DNA from: Streptomyces venezuelae
Lineage (GTDB): Bacteria; Actinomycetota; Actinomycetes; Streptomycetales; Streptomycetaceae
Direction: 5' to 3'
NCBI RefSeq assembly: GCF_008642315.1
Contig: NZ_CP029192.1
Location: 1,488,001 to 1,552,000 of the forward strand
DNA length: 64,000 bases
Of this stretch, positions 49,639 to 58,607 are shown piece after piece (within the stretch, counting starts at the first letter, position 1; the number at the start of each line of letters is the position of its first letter). Under the pieces are notes generated by a model. The model was not told the DNA's origin. It did no database searches and saw only the letters and a list, made by a program, of their open reading frames with translations. The translations under genes and the position numbers were made by a program.

Positions 49639-50898
49639 TCAGCCGGGCAGGACCCGCAGGGAGACCCACAGCGCGAGCGTGGACAGGACCAGGGCGGCGG
49701 GGGTGGTGAGGAGTCCGAGGCGGGTGAACCGACCGAGGCTCACGTCGTGTTCGTGCTGGTGGGCGATGCGGCGCCAGAGGAGCGTGGCGAGCGACCCGGC
49801 GTAGGTGAGGTTGGGTCCGATGTTCACGCCGATGAGCACGGCGAGCACGGCTCCGGGTCCGGCGGGGGCGGCCAGCGGGACCAGGGCGAGGACGGCGGGC
49901 AGGTTGTTGATCAGGTTGGCGAGCAGCGCGGCGACGGCGGCGGTGCCGAGCAGCGCGGGCAGCGCGGTGCCGTCGGGCAGGACCCGGCCGAGGGCGTCGC
50001 CGAGGCCGTTGTCCACGACGGCCCTGACGACGATGCCGAGGGCGAGGACGAAGGCCAGGAACGGCAGCGAGGCCGAGCGCAGGATCGCCACGGGTGTCGT
50101 ACGACGGCGCAGCAGGGCCCGGACCGCGAGGACGGCCGCACCGGCCGCGGCCGACCAGGCCGGTTCGATGCCGAGCGCGGAGGCGACGGCGAAGCCGGCG
50201 AGGGTGGCCGCGACGGTCACCAGGGCGAACTTCGGCATCCGCGGCGGTCGTGCGGGCTCGGTGCCCTCGGCGGGTGCGGCGAGGTCGGCGGCGAAGAAGC
50301 GTCGGAAGACGGCGTACTCGACCGCGATGGCGACCAGCCAGGGCAGCGTCATGAGCAGCGCGAAGCGCGTGAAGCTCAGCCCGGTCGCGGTGAAGGCGAG
50401 CAGGTTCGTCAGGTTGGAGACGGGCAGCAGGAGCGACGCGGTGTTGGACAGGTGGGCGCTCGCGTAGACGTGCGGGGCGGGGCGGGCGCCCATGCGGGCG
50501 GCCGTGGCGAAGACGACCGGTGTCAGGAGGACCACGGTGGCGTCCAGGCTCAGGGTCGCGGTGATCACCGAGGCCAGGGCGAATACGGCGCCGAGCAGGG
50601 TGGTGGGCCGTCCGGCGGCACGGCGTGCCATCCAGCCGCCGCAGGCGTGGAAGAGCCCTTCGTCGGCGCAGAGCTTGGCGAGCACGAGGACGCCCGCGAG
50701 GAATCCGATGACGGGTCCGAGCCGGGCGGCCTCCTCCCGTACGTCGTCAAGGGGGATGGCCCCGGCCAGGATCACGACACCGGCGGCGGGCACGGCGAAG
50801 GCGGCCTCGGGCCAGCGGAAGGGGCGGACGACGGCGCAGACGAGGACGACGGCCAGGGCTGCGACGGACAGGGACTCGACGAGCATGCTTCCGATCAT
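49639..50898 (-). CDS. ArsB/NhaD/SLC13-type ion transporter
   Basis: 419 residues from ATG 50898, or 415 from ATG 50886. About eleven membrane helices. Two inverted halves carry the paired helical-hairpin motifs of the ion-transporter superfamily: L-S-L-D-A-T-V-V-L-L-T-P-V in the first and L-I-N-N-L-P-A-V-L-A-L with I-G-V-N-I-G-P-N-L-T-Y-A-G-S-L-A-T in the second. It probably exports an anion such as arsenite, or a dicarboxylate, but no ars gene is adjacent. The ion is undetermined. Confidence 0.78.
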   Translation of the reverse strand: MIGSMLVESLSVAALAVVLVCAVVRPFRWPEAAFAVPAAGVVILAGAIPLDDVREEAARLGPVIGFLAGVLVLAKLCADEGLFHACGGWMARRAAGRPTTLLGAVFALASVITATLSLDATVVLLTPVVFATAARMGARPAPHVYASAHLSNTASLLLPVSNLTNLLAFTATGLSFTRFALLMTLPWLVAIAVEYAVFRRFFAADLAAPAEGTEPARPPRMPKFALVTVAATLAGFAVASALGIEPAWSAAAGAAVLAVRALLRRRTTPVAILRSASLPFLAFVLALGIVVRAVVDNGLGDALGRVLPDGTALPALLGTAAVAALLANLINNLPAVLALVPLAAPAGPGAVLAVLIGVNIGPNLTYAGSLATLLWRRIAHQHEHDVSLGRFTRLGLLTTPAALVLSTLALWVSLRVLPG

Positions 50899-50940
50899 CC
50901 ATCGCGCGGCGGTGGCGCCCGACAGCGGATCGGGTGGAAG

Positions 50941-50974
50941 GGGCCCGGCGGCGGTCCGTGCCGCCGCCGGGCCC
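50941..50974 (-). terminator. Perfect 14-bp GC hairpin after the GNAT gene
   Basis: GGGCCCGGCGGCGG (50941-50954) and CCGCCGCCGGGCCC (50961-50974) with a 6-nt loop, starting 8 bp past the GNAT stop on the minus strand. The best terminator candidate in this half of the window. No T run. Confidence 0.7.
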
Positions 50975-50982
50975 GGGGTCCG

Positions 50983-51531
50983 CTACTCCGGGGACGGTGC
51001 CGCTTCCGGCGCGTCCGTGCGGTACAGGGCCGTCGTCCCGTCGCTGCTCCAGCGGTGCAGGCCCGCCTTCTCCAGGACGCGGACGGAGGCCTCGTTGCCG
51101 AGTTCCACCTCGGCGTACACGACGGTGACCTCGGGTGAGGTCAGGGCGTGTGCGACGAGGGCCCGTACGGCTTCGGGGGCGTAGCCGCGGCCGCGGCGCG
51201 AGGGCACGACTCCGTAGCCGAACTCGACCGAGCCCTCGCTCGGCGGCCACAGCAGGCTGAGAGAGCCGACGACGGTACCGCCGTCCCGTTCGACGATCAG
51301 CCGGTGGCCGTGCGCTCCGGGGTCCTGCGGCCCGTCGGCGATCTGCTGGGCGATGACGCTCGCGATGACGCGGTCGCCGTCGGCGGGGAAGTCCTGCGCC
51401 CAGTGCGTGGGGCGCCGGCCCGCGAGGACGTCGGCGACCTCGTCGGCCGTCCAGGCCCGCAGGGTGAGGCGTTCGGTCGACAGCTCGGCGGCGGTGGTGG
51501 TGGCGGTGCTGCTGGAAAGAGAAGAAGACAC
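50983..51531 (-). CDS. GNAT acetyltransferase
   Basis: 182 residues from a GTG at 51531 with GGAGAG upstream; an ATG at 51624 would add an acidic 31-residue extension. The fold is marked by T-E-R-L-T-L-R-A-W, the acetyl-CoA loop V-V-P-S-R-R-G-R-G-Y-A-P-E-A and V-E-L-G-N-E-A-S-V-R-V-L-E-K-A-G. RimJ-like; the substrate is unknown. The 249 bp between it and the divergent radical SAM gene hold the promoters of both. Confidence 0.83.
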   Translation of the reverse strand: MSSSLSSSTATTTAAELSTERLTLRAWTADEVADVLAGRRPTHWAQDFPADGDRVIASVIAQQIADGPQDPGAHGHRLIVERDGGTVVGSLSLLWPPSEGSVEFGYGVVPSRRGRGYAPEAVRALVAHALTSPEVTVVYAEVELGNEASVRVLEKAGLHRWSSDGTTALYRTDAPEAAPSPE

Positions 51532-51736
51532 GCGACTCTCCAGGTCGTTTTCGACGACCGGGTCGCTCGTGACGGCCTGTTCCTCGGGCTCGTTCTCAGG
51601 CTCGCGCGACCCGGCCAAGGGCATGCTGATGACGCGTACGGCGGGCCATATTCATCAACCTCCCTCGTCGCAGCGGTGTCGCGCGGGTCGCGCTTGACGG
51701 AACGCTATCAAGAGACCGGGGGTCGCACGATCAAGG

Positions 51737-51754
51737 GAACGTATGTTCTATTCT
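51737..51754 (+). promoter_or_regulatory. LexA-like SOS box over the radical SAM promoter
   Basis: GAACGTATGTTC (51737-51748) fits the Gram-positive/actinobacterial LexA core GAACRNRYGTTC. It runs directly into TATTCT (51749-51754), a good -10, so LexA would cover the promoter. 33 bp upstream of the ATG at 51781. The consensus is established; induction here is inference. Confidence 0.6.
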
Positions 51755-51780
51755 GTGGTCAGTGCTACCGAGGAGGCGTC

Positions 51781-52815
51781 ATGCGCTGGGAGAACCTTTC
51801 CGACGGGCCGCGCCGTGGCACCGCGGACGCCGCGCTGTTCGGCGCGGACGCGGTGACGACGAGGGTGTTCGACACCCCCGAGTTCAGAGGGATCACGTTC
51901 CACGAGATACGTGCCAGGTCGATCGTGAACCGCGTGCCGGGCGCGTCCCGCATGCCGTTCGAATGGACGGTCAACCCCTACCGGGGGTGCACGCACGCGT
52001 GCGTCTACTGTTTCGCGCGCAAGACGCACAGCTATCTGGACCTGGACACCGGCCTCGGGTTCGACAGCCAGATCGTCGTCAAGGTCAACGCCGCCGAACT
52101 GCTGCGGCGCCAGCTCGCCTCGCCGCGCTGGCACGGCGACCACATCGCCATGGGCACGAACGTGGACTGCTACCAGCGCGCGGAGGGCCGGTACCGGCTG
52201 ATGCCGGGGATCATCGCGGCCCTGCGCGACCGCGGGAACCCGTTCTCCATCCTGACCAAGGGCACGCTGATCCTGCGCGACCTGGACCTGCTGCGACAGG
52301 CCGCCGCGGTGACGGACGTCGGGATCTCCGTCTCGGTGGGCTTCGTCGACGAAGGGCTGTGGCGCACCGTCGAGCCGGGCACCCCGGCGCCCGAGCGCCG
52401 CCTCGACGCCGTGCGCACCCTCACCGAGCACGGCATCGGCTGCGGCGTCCTGATGGCACCGGTCATCCCCTTCCTGGGCGACCACCCGGACCAGCTGCGC
52501 GCCACGGTGCGGGCCGTCGCCGAGTCGGGGGCGACCTCGGTGACGCCGCTGGTGCTGCATCTGCGGCCCGGGGCACGGGAGTGGTTCATGGCGTGGCTCG
52601 GCCGCCACCACCCGCACCTGGTGCGGCGGTACGAGCGGCTGTACGCGGAGGGCGCCTACGCCCCCAAGTGGTACCAGCGCCGCATCACCCGCCAAGTGCA
52701 CGAACTGGCCGAGGAGTTCGGCATCGGGCCCTCGCGCGCGGGCGCCGCCCGACGGATCCGGGTCCCCCACGCGCCCGAGCCCGCCGCGGGACCCACTCAG
52801 CTCACGCTTCTCTGA
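51781..52815 (+). CDS. Rv2578c-family radical SAM protein (SPL-like)
   Basis: 344 residues, ATG with GAGGAGG upstream. The radical SAM cluster motif is C70-x3-C74-x2-C77 in R-G-C-T-H-A-C-V-Y-C-F-A-R. The layout (V-N-P-Y-R-G-C before the cluster; I-A-M-G-T-N-V-D-C-Y-Q; G-V-L-M-A-P-V-I-P-F) is that of the Rv2578c family, related to spore photoproduct lyase. It would hold a 4Fe-4S cluster and cleave SAM in the cytoplasm. With the SOS-type box it may belong to DNA-damage repair; that function is inference. The C-terminal 30 residues are Pro/Ala-rich. Confidence 0.85.
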   Translation: MRWENLSDGPRRGTADAALFGADAVTTRVFDTPEFRGITFHEIRARSIVNRVPGASRMPFEWTVNPYRGCTHACVYCFARKTHSYLDLDTGLGFDSQIVVKVNAAELLRRQLASPRWHGDHIAMGTNVDCYQRAEGRYRLMPGIIAALRDRGNPFSILTKGTLILRDLDLLRQAAAVTDVGISVSVGFVDEGLWRTVEPGTPAPERRLDAVRTLTEHGIGCGVLMAPVIPFLGDHPDQLRATVRAVAESGATSVTPLVLHLRPGAREWFMAWLGRHHPHLVRRYERLYAEGAYAPKWYQRRITRQVHELAEEFGIGPSRAGAARRIRVPHAPEPAAGPTQLTLL

Positions 52816-52936
52816 CCGGCTTGGCCCGTTCGGGTTGTTCCCGGCCGGGACGGGCGCTCAGGAGGAGGGCGGTCCGGCAGGATGCGCCGGAGATCGCGGC
52901 CCCCCGGGCCCCGAACCCGCCGCTCTGGGAGGCCGG

Positions 52937-54490
52937 ATGAAGAAACATGCCCTCGTACTGTGCACGGTCGCCGCCGTGACGGCGGCGCTGGCCGCGGCGG
53001 TGCCGCCCGCGTCGGGAGTCCCGGCCGAGCGCGGCCCGCTGGCATGGAAGAAGTGCGCCACCAAGGACCATCCCACGCTCCAGTGCGCGTCCCTGAAGGT
53101 GCCACTCGACCACCAGGAGCCCCACGGACGGCAGATCACCCTCGCCCTGACCCGCGTCCCGCACACCGCCGACACCTCCCAGGGGCCGCTCCTGGTGAAC
53201 CCCGGCGGCCCCGGCGGCAGCGGACTGTCGATGGCCGGGTTCGTCGCGAAGTCGCTGCCCGAGAAGGCGGCCGCGCAGTACGACATCGTGGGCTTCGACC
53301 CGCGCGGGGTCGGCAGGAGCAGGCCCGCGCTCAACTGCAGGCCGGGCCACTTCGACCCGGTGCGCCCTGCCGCCGTCCCCGCCACCGCCGCCCTGGAGCG
53401 CGCCAACCTGCGCAGGGCGCGGGCTTTCGCGAAGGCGTGCGGCGAGAAGTACGGCGACGTCCTGCCCTTCATCGACTCGGTGAGCGTGGCCCAGGACATG
53501 GACGACATCCGCGCGGCTCTCGGCGCCGAGCGGATCAGCTTCTTCGGCTACTCCTACGGCACGTATCTGGGAGCCCTCTACGGAAGGCTCTATCCGCACC
53601 GGGTGCGGCGCATGGCGCTCGATTCCCTCGTCGACCCCACGGGCGTCTGGTACGACTCCAACCTCCGCCAGGACCGGGCCTTCGACGAGCGCCACAAGGC
53701 GTTCATGGCCTGGATCGCCCGTCATGACGCGGCCTACGGACTCGGCGAGAACCCTTCGGGCGTCGAGGCCAAGTGGTACGAGATGCGCGAGGCGCTCGCC
53801 GAGAAGCCCGCGGGCAAGAAGGTGGGCGCCGCCGAACTGGAGGACACCTTCCTGCCCGGCGGCTACTTCAACGGCTACTGGCCCCGCCTGGCCAAGGCGT
53901 TCGCCGCGTACGTGAACGACGGGAACGGCAAACCGCTCGTCGCCGCGTACGACACGTTCGGCGCGGTCGACGCCGCGGGCGAGAACGGCTACAGCGTCTA
54001 CAGCGCCGTGCAGTGCCGGGACGTGCAGTGGCCGCGCGACTGGCGGACGTGGCGCGAGGACAACGACCGGACGCACGCGCAGGCACCGTTCACGACCTGG
54101 AACAACGCCTGGTACAACGCTCCGTGCGCTTTCTGGCCGACGCACCACCTGAGCCAGCCGGACGTCGCCAACTCCGAACTGCCGCCCGTCCTGCTGTTCC
54201 AGGGCACGGACGACCCGGCCACCCCGTACGACGGAGCCGTCAACCTCCACCGCAAGCTGCGGGGCTCCCGCCTGGTGGTCGAAGAGGGCGGCGGGAACCA
54301 CGGCGTCACCCTCAGCGGAAACAAGTGCCTGGACCGGCACTTGGCGGTGTACCTGACGACCGGCAAGGTACCGACCGGCGACGGCGGCGTCGACGCGGTC
54401 TGCGAGGCCGGCCCCGACCCGAAGCCGCAGGCCCCGACGAAGGCGAAGCCGAGGGCACTGTCACACCCGTGGTCCACGATGGGTGCATGA
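52937..54490 (+). CDS. Secreted TAP-type alpha/beta hydrolase (tripeptidyl aminopeptidase-like)
   Basis: 517 residues from the ATG at 52937 (GGGAGG upstream). The signal peptide covers about 1-27. The family pattern is V-N-P-G-G-P-G-G-S-G, F-D-P-R-G-V-G-R-S and the nucleophile elbow G-Y-S-Y-G-T-Y-L-G (Ser about 206). Asp lies in F-Q-G-T-D-D-P-A-T-P and His in G-N-H-G-V-T, on the TAP-like C-terminal lid domain. Streptomyces tripeptidyl aminopeptidases of this kind release N-terminal tripeptides from proteins outside the cell. No lipobox. The 121 bp before it have no gene. Confidence 0.87.
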   Translation: MKKHALVLCTVAAVTAALAAAVPPASGVPAERGPLAWKKCATKDHPTLQCASLKVPLDHQEPHGRQITLALTRVPHTADTSQGPLLVNPGGPGGSGLSMAGFVAKSLPEKAAAQYDIVGFDPRGVGRSRPALNCRPGHFDPVRPAAVPATAALERANLRRARAFAKACGEKYGDVLPFIDSVSVAQDMDDIRAALGAERISFFGYSYGTYLGALYGRLYPHRVRRMALDSLVDPTGVWYDSNLRQDRAFDERHKAFMAWIARHDAAYGLGENPSGVEAKWYEMREALAEKPAGKKVGAAELEDTFLPGGYFNGYWPRLAKAFAAYVNDGNGKPLVAAYDTFGAVDAAGENGYSVYSAVQCRDVQWPRDWRTWREDNDRTHAQAPFTTWNNAWYNAPCAFWPTHHLSQPDVANSELPPVLLFQGTDDPATPYDGAVNLHRKLRGSRLVVEEGGGNHGVTLSGNKCLDRHLAVYLTTGKVPTGDGGVDAVCEAGPDPKPQAPTKAKPRALSHPWSTMGA

Positions 54491-54521
54491 GCCGACGCAC
54501 CCGCCACCGGCGCCGTCCCCG

Positions 54522-55109
54522 TCAGCCGGTCCTGCCGTCGTCCTGCGGGAGGCGGGCCAGGGCCGCCGACGCCGCCGCCGCGAGGCGGGGGTGGCCTCGG
54601 GCGGCCGTCAGGACCGGCCTGGCGCGGGCGTCGCCGAGTGCTCCCAGGCCCTCCACGCAGGCGAGCGCGATCTTGCCGAAGGGGTCGTGCGGCGCCAGTC
54701 TGCGCTGCAGCGTGGTGATCAGCGCGGGCGCGGACTCCGGGGCGCGGAGCTCGGTGAGCAGACGCACCGGGTACAAGGCGTAGGCGACGCGGAGTTCGTT
54801 CGTCGCGAGGGCGGCGGCCGCGCGTGCCGTGCGCGGGTCGCCGAGGCGGGCCAGGGCGTGGGCCGCGGCGGCGCAGCGTGGTGGGTCCCGGTGGTTCAGG
54901 AGGAGGACGAGCGACTCGAAGGCCCTGCGGTCACCCGCGACGCCGAGTCTGAAGGCGGCCAACTCCCGGGCCCACAGAGGCTGCCCCGGTGAGACGAGCA
55001 CCTCGGCGAGCTCGTCGGGATCCTCCGCGGCGAGCAGCCTCTCGTACTCCTTGGATCCGCCCGCCTCCGCCCGTAAGCGTTCCGTCACCGTCCGCGACTC
55101 CTCATCCAT
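54522..55109 (-). CDS. HEAT-repeat protein
   Basis: 195 residues. Repeating helix pairs of about 33 residues (A-R-E-L-A-A-F-R-L-G-V-A-G-D-R-R-A; A-A-A-H-A-L-A-R-L-G-D-P-R-T-A; A-C-V-E-G-L-G-A-L-G-D-A-R-A-R) are typical PBS-lyase-like HEAT repeats. It is soluble with no catalytic motif, so it is likely an adaptor. It ends 31 bp from the convergent TAP-type gene and is divergent from the dehydrogenase gene. Confidence 0.8.
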   Translation of the reverse strand: MDEESRTVTERLRAEAGGSKEYERLLAAEDPDELAEVLVSPGQPLWARELAAFRLGVAGDRRAFESLVLLLNHRDPPRCAAAAHALARLGDPRTARAAAALATNELRVAYALYPVRLLTELRAPESAPALITTLQRRLAPHDPFGKIALACVEGLGALGDARARPVLTAARGHPRLAAAASAALARLPQDDGRTG

Positions 55110-55137
55110 GGTCGCGAGCCTAAGCCTTATCCGTGGT

Positions 55138-55153
55138 CGCGATGTAGATCACA
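55138..55153. promoter_or_regulatory. CRP-like half-palindrome in the 355-bp promoter region
   Basis: On the minus strand this reads TGTGATCTACATCGCG; the left half TGTGA and the 6-nt spacing fit the CRP/FNR consensus, but the right half is TCGCG, not TCACA. The surrounding 55110-55464 contains no gene; a GTAC..GTAC element near 55291-55303 and promoters for both flanking genes are likely here. Weak. Confidence 0.25.
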
Positions 55154-55464
55154 GACACGGGAAAACATCGCGGGCTGGCGCGCTCGTTACTCGCCGGTTA
55201 GTCTCATGTGAGCGGGGCACACTCCTCGTAGCAGTTCCTTTCTCGCGGTGGCCTGGTGACGCAGCCGCCGTGAGTGTCTGGTCGGTTCGGTACATCACGT
55301 ACCTCAGTACGACGTGGCTCCGGGACAGAGCCGGTCGACTCCCCCTCACCGGGCGTGCCCTGCGCGCCGCCCGGACGCGACACCACTTCCCGCTCGCCGT
55401 GCGGCAGTTGACACAGCCGTACCCGCGCGCCCCTCAGTCGTCACTCTCTTCCTGGAGTCCACGC

Positions 55465-57246
55465 ATGGACGCTCCCCTGAACACCGTCGCCGTCATCGGC
55501 CTGGGCACGATGGGCACCGGCATCACCGAGGTCCTGGCCCGGGCGGGCCGCGAGGTCATCGGCATCGACATCTGCCAGGCCGCGGCCTCCCGCGCCGTCG
55601 AGTCCCTGGAGGCCTCGACCGCCCGCGCCGTGCGCCGAGAGCGCCTCACCGAGGAGGAGCGCCGCGGCATCCTCACCCGCTTCCGCACCTTCACCGACCT
55701 GCGTGCCGCGGCCGACGCCGACCTGGTCATCGAGGTCGTCCCGGAGTCGTACGAGGTCAAGCAGCAGGTCGTCCGCGAGCTCGACGCCGTCGTGCGCCCC
55801 GGGACCATCATCGCGACCGGCACCAACGCGCTCTCCGTGACCCGTCTCGCCGCAGAATCGCAGCGCCCGGAGCGGGTGTTGGGCCTGCACTTCTTCAACC
55901 CGGCGCCCGCGATGAAGCTGGTCGAGGTCGTGTCGTCCGTGCTGACCGCGCCCGCCGCCGTCGCCGCGGTGACCGACCTGGCGCTCGCGCTGGGCAAGGA
56001 GCCCGTCGCGGTCGGCGACCGGCCGGGCTTCGTCGCCGACGGACTGCTCTTCGGCTACCTCAACCAGGCCGCCGCGATGTACGAGGCGAAGTACGCGTCC
56101 CGCGAGGACATCGACGCGGCGATGCGGCTCGGCTGCGGTCTGCCGATGGGGCCGCTCGCGCTGCTCGACCTGATCGGCGTGGACACCGCCCGCACGGTCC
56201 TGGACGCCATGTACGCCGAGTCGCAGGACCGCCTGCACGCGCCCGCGCCGATCCTCAGGCAGCTGAGCGAGGCGGGGCTGACCGGCCGCAAGGCGGGCCG
56301 CGGCTTCTACACGTACGCGGAGGCGGGCAGCCCGGAGGTGGTGCGCGACGCGCTGACCCCCGTGGAGGACGAGGAGCGCGCGCCGGGACGCACGGTCCGC
56401 TCGGTCGGCGTCGCGGGCTCGGGGACGATGGCGTCCGGCATCGCGGAGGTCTTCGCCAAGGCGGGCTTCTCCGTGGTCCTCGCCGCGCGGACCGAGGAGA
56501 AGGCGCAGACCGCGAAGTCCCGGATCGGGAAGTCCCTGTCCCGCTCCGTGGACAAGGGCAGGATGACGGCGGAGGCGGCGGCGCAGACGCTGGAGCGGAT
56601 CACGCCCGCGGGGTCGTACGAGGCGTTCGCGGACGTCGATCTGGCGCTGGAGGCCGTCGCGGAGGACCTGGACATCAAGCGGCAGCTCTTCGCGACGCTC
56701 GACAAGGTCTGCAAGCCGGGCGCGATCCTGGCGACCACGACGTCCTCGCTGCCGGTCGTCGCCTGCGCCCGCGCCACCTCGCGGCCGCGCGACGTGATCG
56801 GCATGCACTTCTTCAACCCGGCCCCCGCGATGAAGCTGGTCGAGGTGGTCCGCACGGTGGTGACGACGGACGACGTGCGGGCCACGGTGCGCGAGGTGTG
56901 CACGAAGATCCGCAAACACCCGGTGGACTGCGGCGACCGTGCCGGCTTCATCGTGAACGCGCTGCTGTTCCCGTACCTGAACAACGCGATCAAGATGGTC
57001 GAGGAGCATTACGCCTCGCTGGACGACATCGACGCGGCGATGAAGCTCGGCGGCGGCTACCCCATGGGCCCCTTCGAGCTCCTGGACGTCGTCGGCCTGG
57101 ACGTGTCGCTGGCCATCGAGAAGGTCCTGCACCGCGAGTTCCGCGACCCGGGCCTGGCCCCGGCGCCGCTGCTCGAACACCTGGTGGCCGCGGGCTGCCT
57201 CGGCCGCAAGACGGGCCGTGGCTTCCGCGAATATGCGCGGCGCTGA
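55465..57246 (+). CDS. Tandem-duplicated 3-hydroxyacyl-CoA dehydrogenase
   Basis: 593 residues from the ATG at 55465 (GGAG upstream). Two complete copies of a 3-hydroxybutyryl-CoA-type dehydrogenase: NAD loops G-L-G-T-M-G-T-G (N-terminal) and G-S-G-T-M-A-S-G (about 313); catalytic His in G-L-H-F-F-N-P and G-M-H-F-F-N-P; and the helical ends G-L-P-M-G-P-L-A-L-L-D and G-Y-P-M-G-P-F-E-L-L-D. The first copy has lost no obvious residue. Likely acts on (S)-3-hydroxybutyryl-CoA feeding crotonyl-CoA to ccr downstream. The fused form is established in Streptomyces. Confidence 0.88.
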   Translation: MDAPLNTVAVIGLGTMGTGITEVLARAGREVIGIDICQAAASRAVESLEASTARAVRRERLTEEERRGILTRFRTFTDLRAAADADLVIEVVPESYEVKQQVVRELDAVVRPGTIIATGTNALSVTRLAAESQRPERVLGLHFFNPAPAMKLVEVVSSVLTAPAAVAAVTDLALALGKEPVAVGDRPGFVADGLLFGYLNQAAAMYEAKYASREDIDAAMRLGCGLPMGPLALLDLIGVDTARTVLDAMYAESQDRLHAPAPILRQLSEAGLTGRKAGRGFYTYAEAGSPEVVRDALTPVEDEERAPGRTVRSVGVAGSGTMASGIAEVFAKAGFSVVLAARTEEKAQTAKSRIGKSLSRSVDKGRMTAEAAAQTLERITPAGSYEAFADVDLALEAVAEDLDIKRQLFATLDKVCKPGAILATTTSSLPVVACARATSRPRDVIGMHFFNPAPAMKLVEVVRTVVTTDDVRATVREVCTKIRKHPVDCGDRAGFIVNALLFPYLNNAIKMVEEHYASLDDIDAAMKLGGGYPMGPFELLDVVGLDVSLAIEKVLHREFRDPGLAPAPLLEHLVAAGCLGRKTGRGFREYARR

Positions 57247-57358
57247 GCAGGCCGAGGAGCGACCGGGGGAACGGACGGACTGGGGCGGGCTGCTCGAACC
57301 CTCGGGCAGCCCCGTCCCTCAGGAGCACCGTGGCGCGCATATGCAGTACGTTCATGGC

Positions 57359-58165
57359 ATGTCCAAGGCCGCCAAGTCCTCACGCAACGCAACCCCCGAC
57401 GCTCCCGAGAGTGCCGCGGGCAGCCGTGCCGCCGCCCAACGGCTCAAGATGCGCCGGGAGCTGGCGGCCGCTGCCATGGAGCTCTTCGCGTCCAAGGGGT
57501 ACGAGGCGACGACGGTCGACGAGATCGCCGCACAGGCCGGGGTGGCCCGCCGGACCTTCTTCCGCCACTTCCGCTCCAAGGAAGAGGCGATCTTCCCGGA
57601 CCACGACGACACCCTGATCCGCGCGGAGGCGGTCCTCAACGCGGCTCCGCCGCACGAGCACCCGCTGGACACGGTGTGCCGCGGCATCAAGGAAGTCATG
57701 AAGATGTACGCGGCGTCGCCCGCGGTCTCCGTGGAGCGCTACCGCCTCACCCGTGAGGTCCCCACGCTCCGTGAGCGCGAGATCGCCTCGGTGGCCCGCT
57801 ACGAGCGGCTGTTCACGCGCTATCTGCTGGGCCACTTCGACGAGCAGGCGCACCACGACGGCAACGACGACCCGCTGCTCGCCGAGGTCGCCGCGTCCGC
57901 GGTCGTCACCGCGCACAACCACGTCCTGCGGCGGTGGCTGCGGGCGGGCGGCCAGGGCGACGTGGAGACCCATCTGGACCACGCGTTCGCGATCGTCCGG
58001 CGCACCTTCGGCACGGGGATCGGCGCGGGCCGCGACACGATGCCGGCCACCGCGCCCGCGACGGTGTCCGAGCAGGGCGAGGTGCTGGTCGCCGTGGCGC
58101 GTACGGACGCGCCGCTGGACGAGGTCATGCGGACCATCGAGAAGGCGCTCAGGGAGCGTTCCTAG
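57359..58165 (+). CDS. TetR-family regulator
   Basis: 268 residues from the ATG at 57359; an ATG at 57341 is possible. The HTH is T-V-D-E-I-A-A-Q-A-G-V-A-R-R-T-F-F-R-H-F, in a typical N-terminal helix bundle; the ligand domain runs to about 225, followed by a variable tail with V-A-R-T-D-A-P-L-D-E-V. It sits between the dehydrogenase and ccr genes, and the palindromes before ccr are plausible targets. Effector unknown, probably an acyl-CoA. Confidence 0.87.
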   Translation: MSKAAKSSRNATPDAPESAAGSRAAAQRLKMRRELAAAAMELFASKGYEATTVDEIAAQAGVARRTFFRHFRSKEEAIFPDHDDTLIRAEAVLNAAPPHEHPLDTVCRGIKEVMKMYAASPAVSVERYRLTREVPTLREREIASVARYERLFTRYLLGHFDEQAHHDGNDDPLLAEVAASAVVTAHNHVLRRWLRAGGQGDVETHLDHAFAIVRRTFGTGIGAGRDTMPATAPATVSEQGEVLVAVARTDAPLDEVMRTIEKALRERS

Positions 58166-58242
58166 GGGGTCTCCAGGGGGTTCCCGGCGCGCGCGTTCGG
58201 GTGTTCCTAGGCAGGTTTTGATCCGCCTTCATGCGTGACTTA

Positions 58243-58276
58243 GAAGGGGGCGCTACCTTTCGGTAGCGCCCCCTTC
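58243..58276 (+). terminator. Perfect 15-bp hairpin after the TetR gene
   Basis: GAAGGGGGCGCTACC (58243-58257) and GGTAGCGCCCCCTTC (58262-58276) around a TTTC loop. It is the strongest stem in the window, separating the regulator from ccr. No T run. Confidence 0.8.
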
Positions 58277-58353
58277 GCCATGCCCGCCACCCCCTCTGAC
58301 CTGCGGTGATCGATCATCGGTCAAAAATTAATGGCACCCAGTGTCTTGCCCGT

Positions 58354-58368
58354 TGGCACGCGGTGCCA
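58354..58368. promoter_or_regulatory. Palindrome in the ccr promoter region
   Basis: TGGCAC-GCG-GTGCCA, perfect 6-bp arms, with another TGGCAC at 58332-58337. The 331-bp region from the terminator to the GTG at 58608 also contains TGATCGATCA at 58307-58316. There is no other gene in it. Candidate sites for the TetR regulator at 57359; inference. Confidence 0.4.
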
Positions 58369-58607
58369 TACGTTGATGTTGTCCGGGCGGCCGGCGTGCA
58401 GAGATCTCGCGCACGTCGGCTGTCCCCTCAAGCCACGGCTTGCGCGCCCGGACGCCTGCGTCACAGGCACCTCCCGCGCCACACCAAGGCGTTGCCGAGC
58501 ACCACCCTTCGCCGAACCGACGGCACACCCCTCCAGAGCATCGCAACAAACCCTGACGTATCCCCTTTCGAAGAGCGCCCCCTCAGCGCTTCCGCCGGAG
58601 GTAAACC

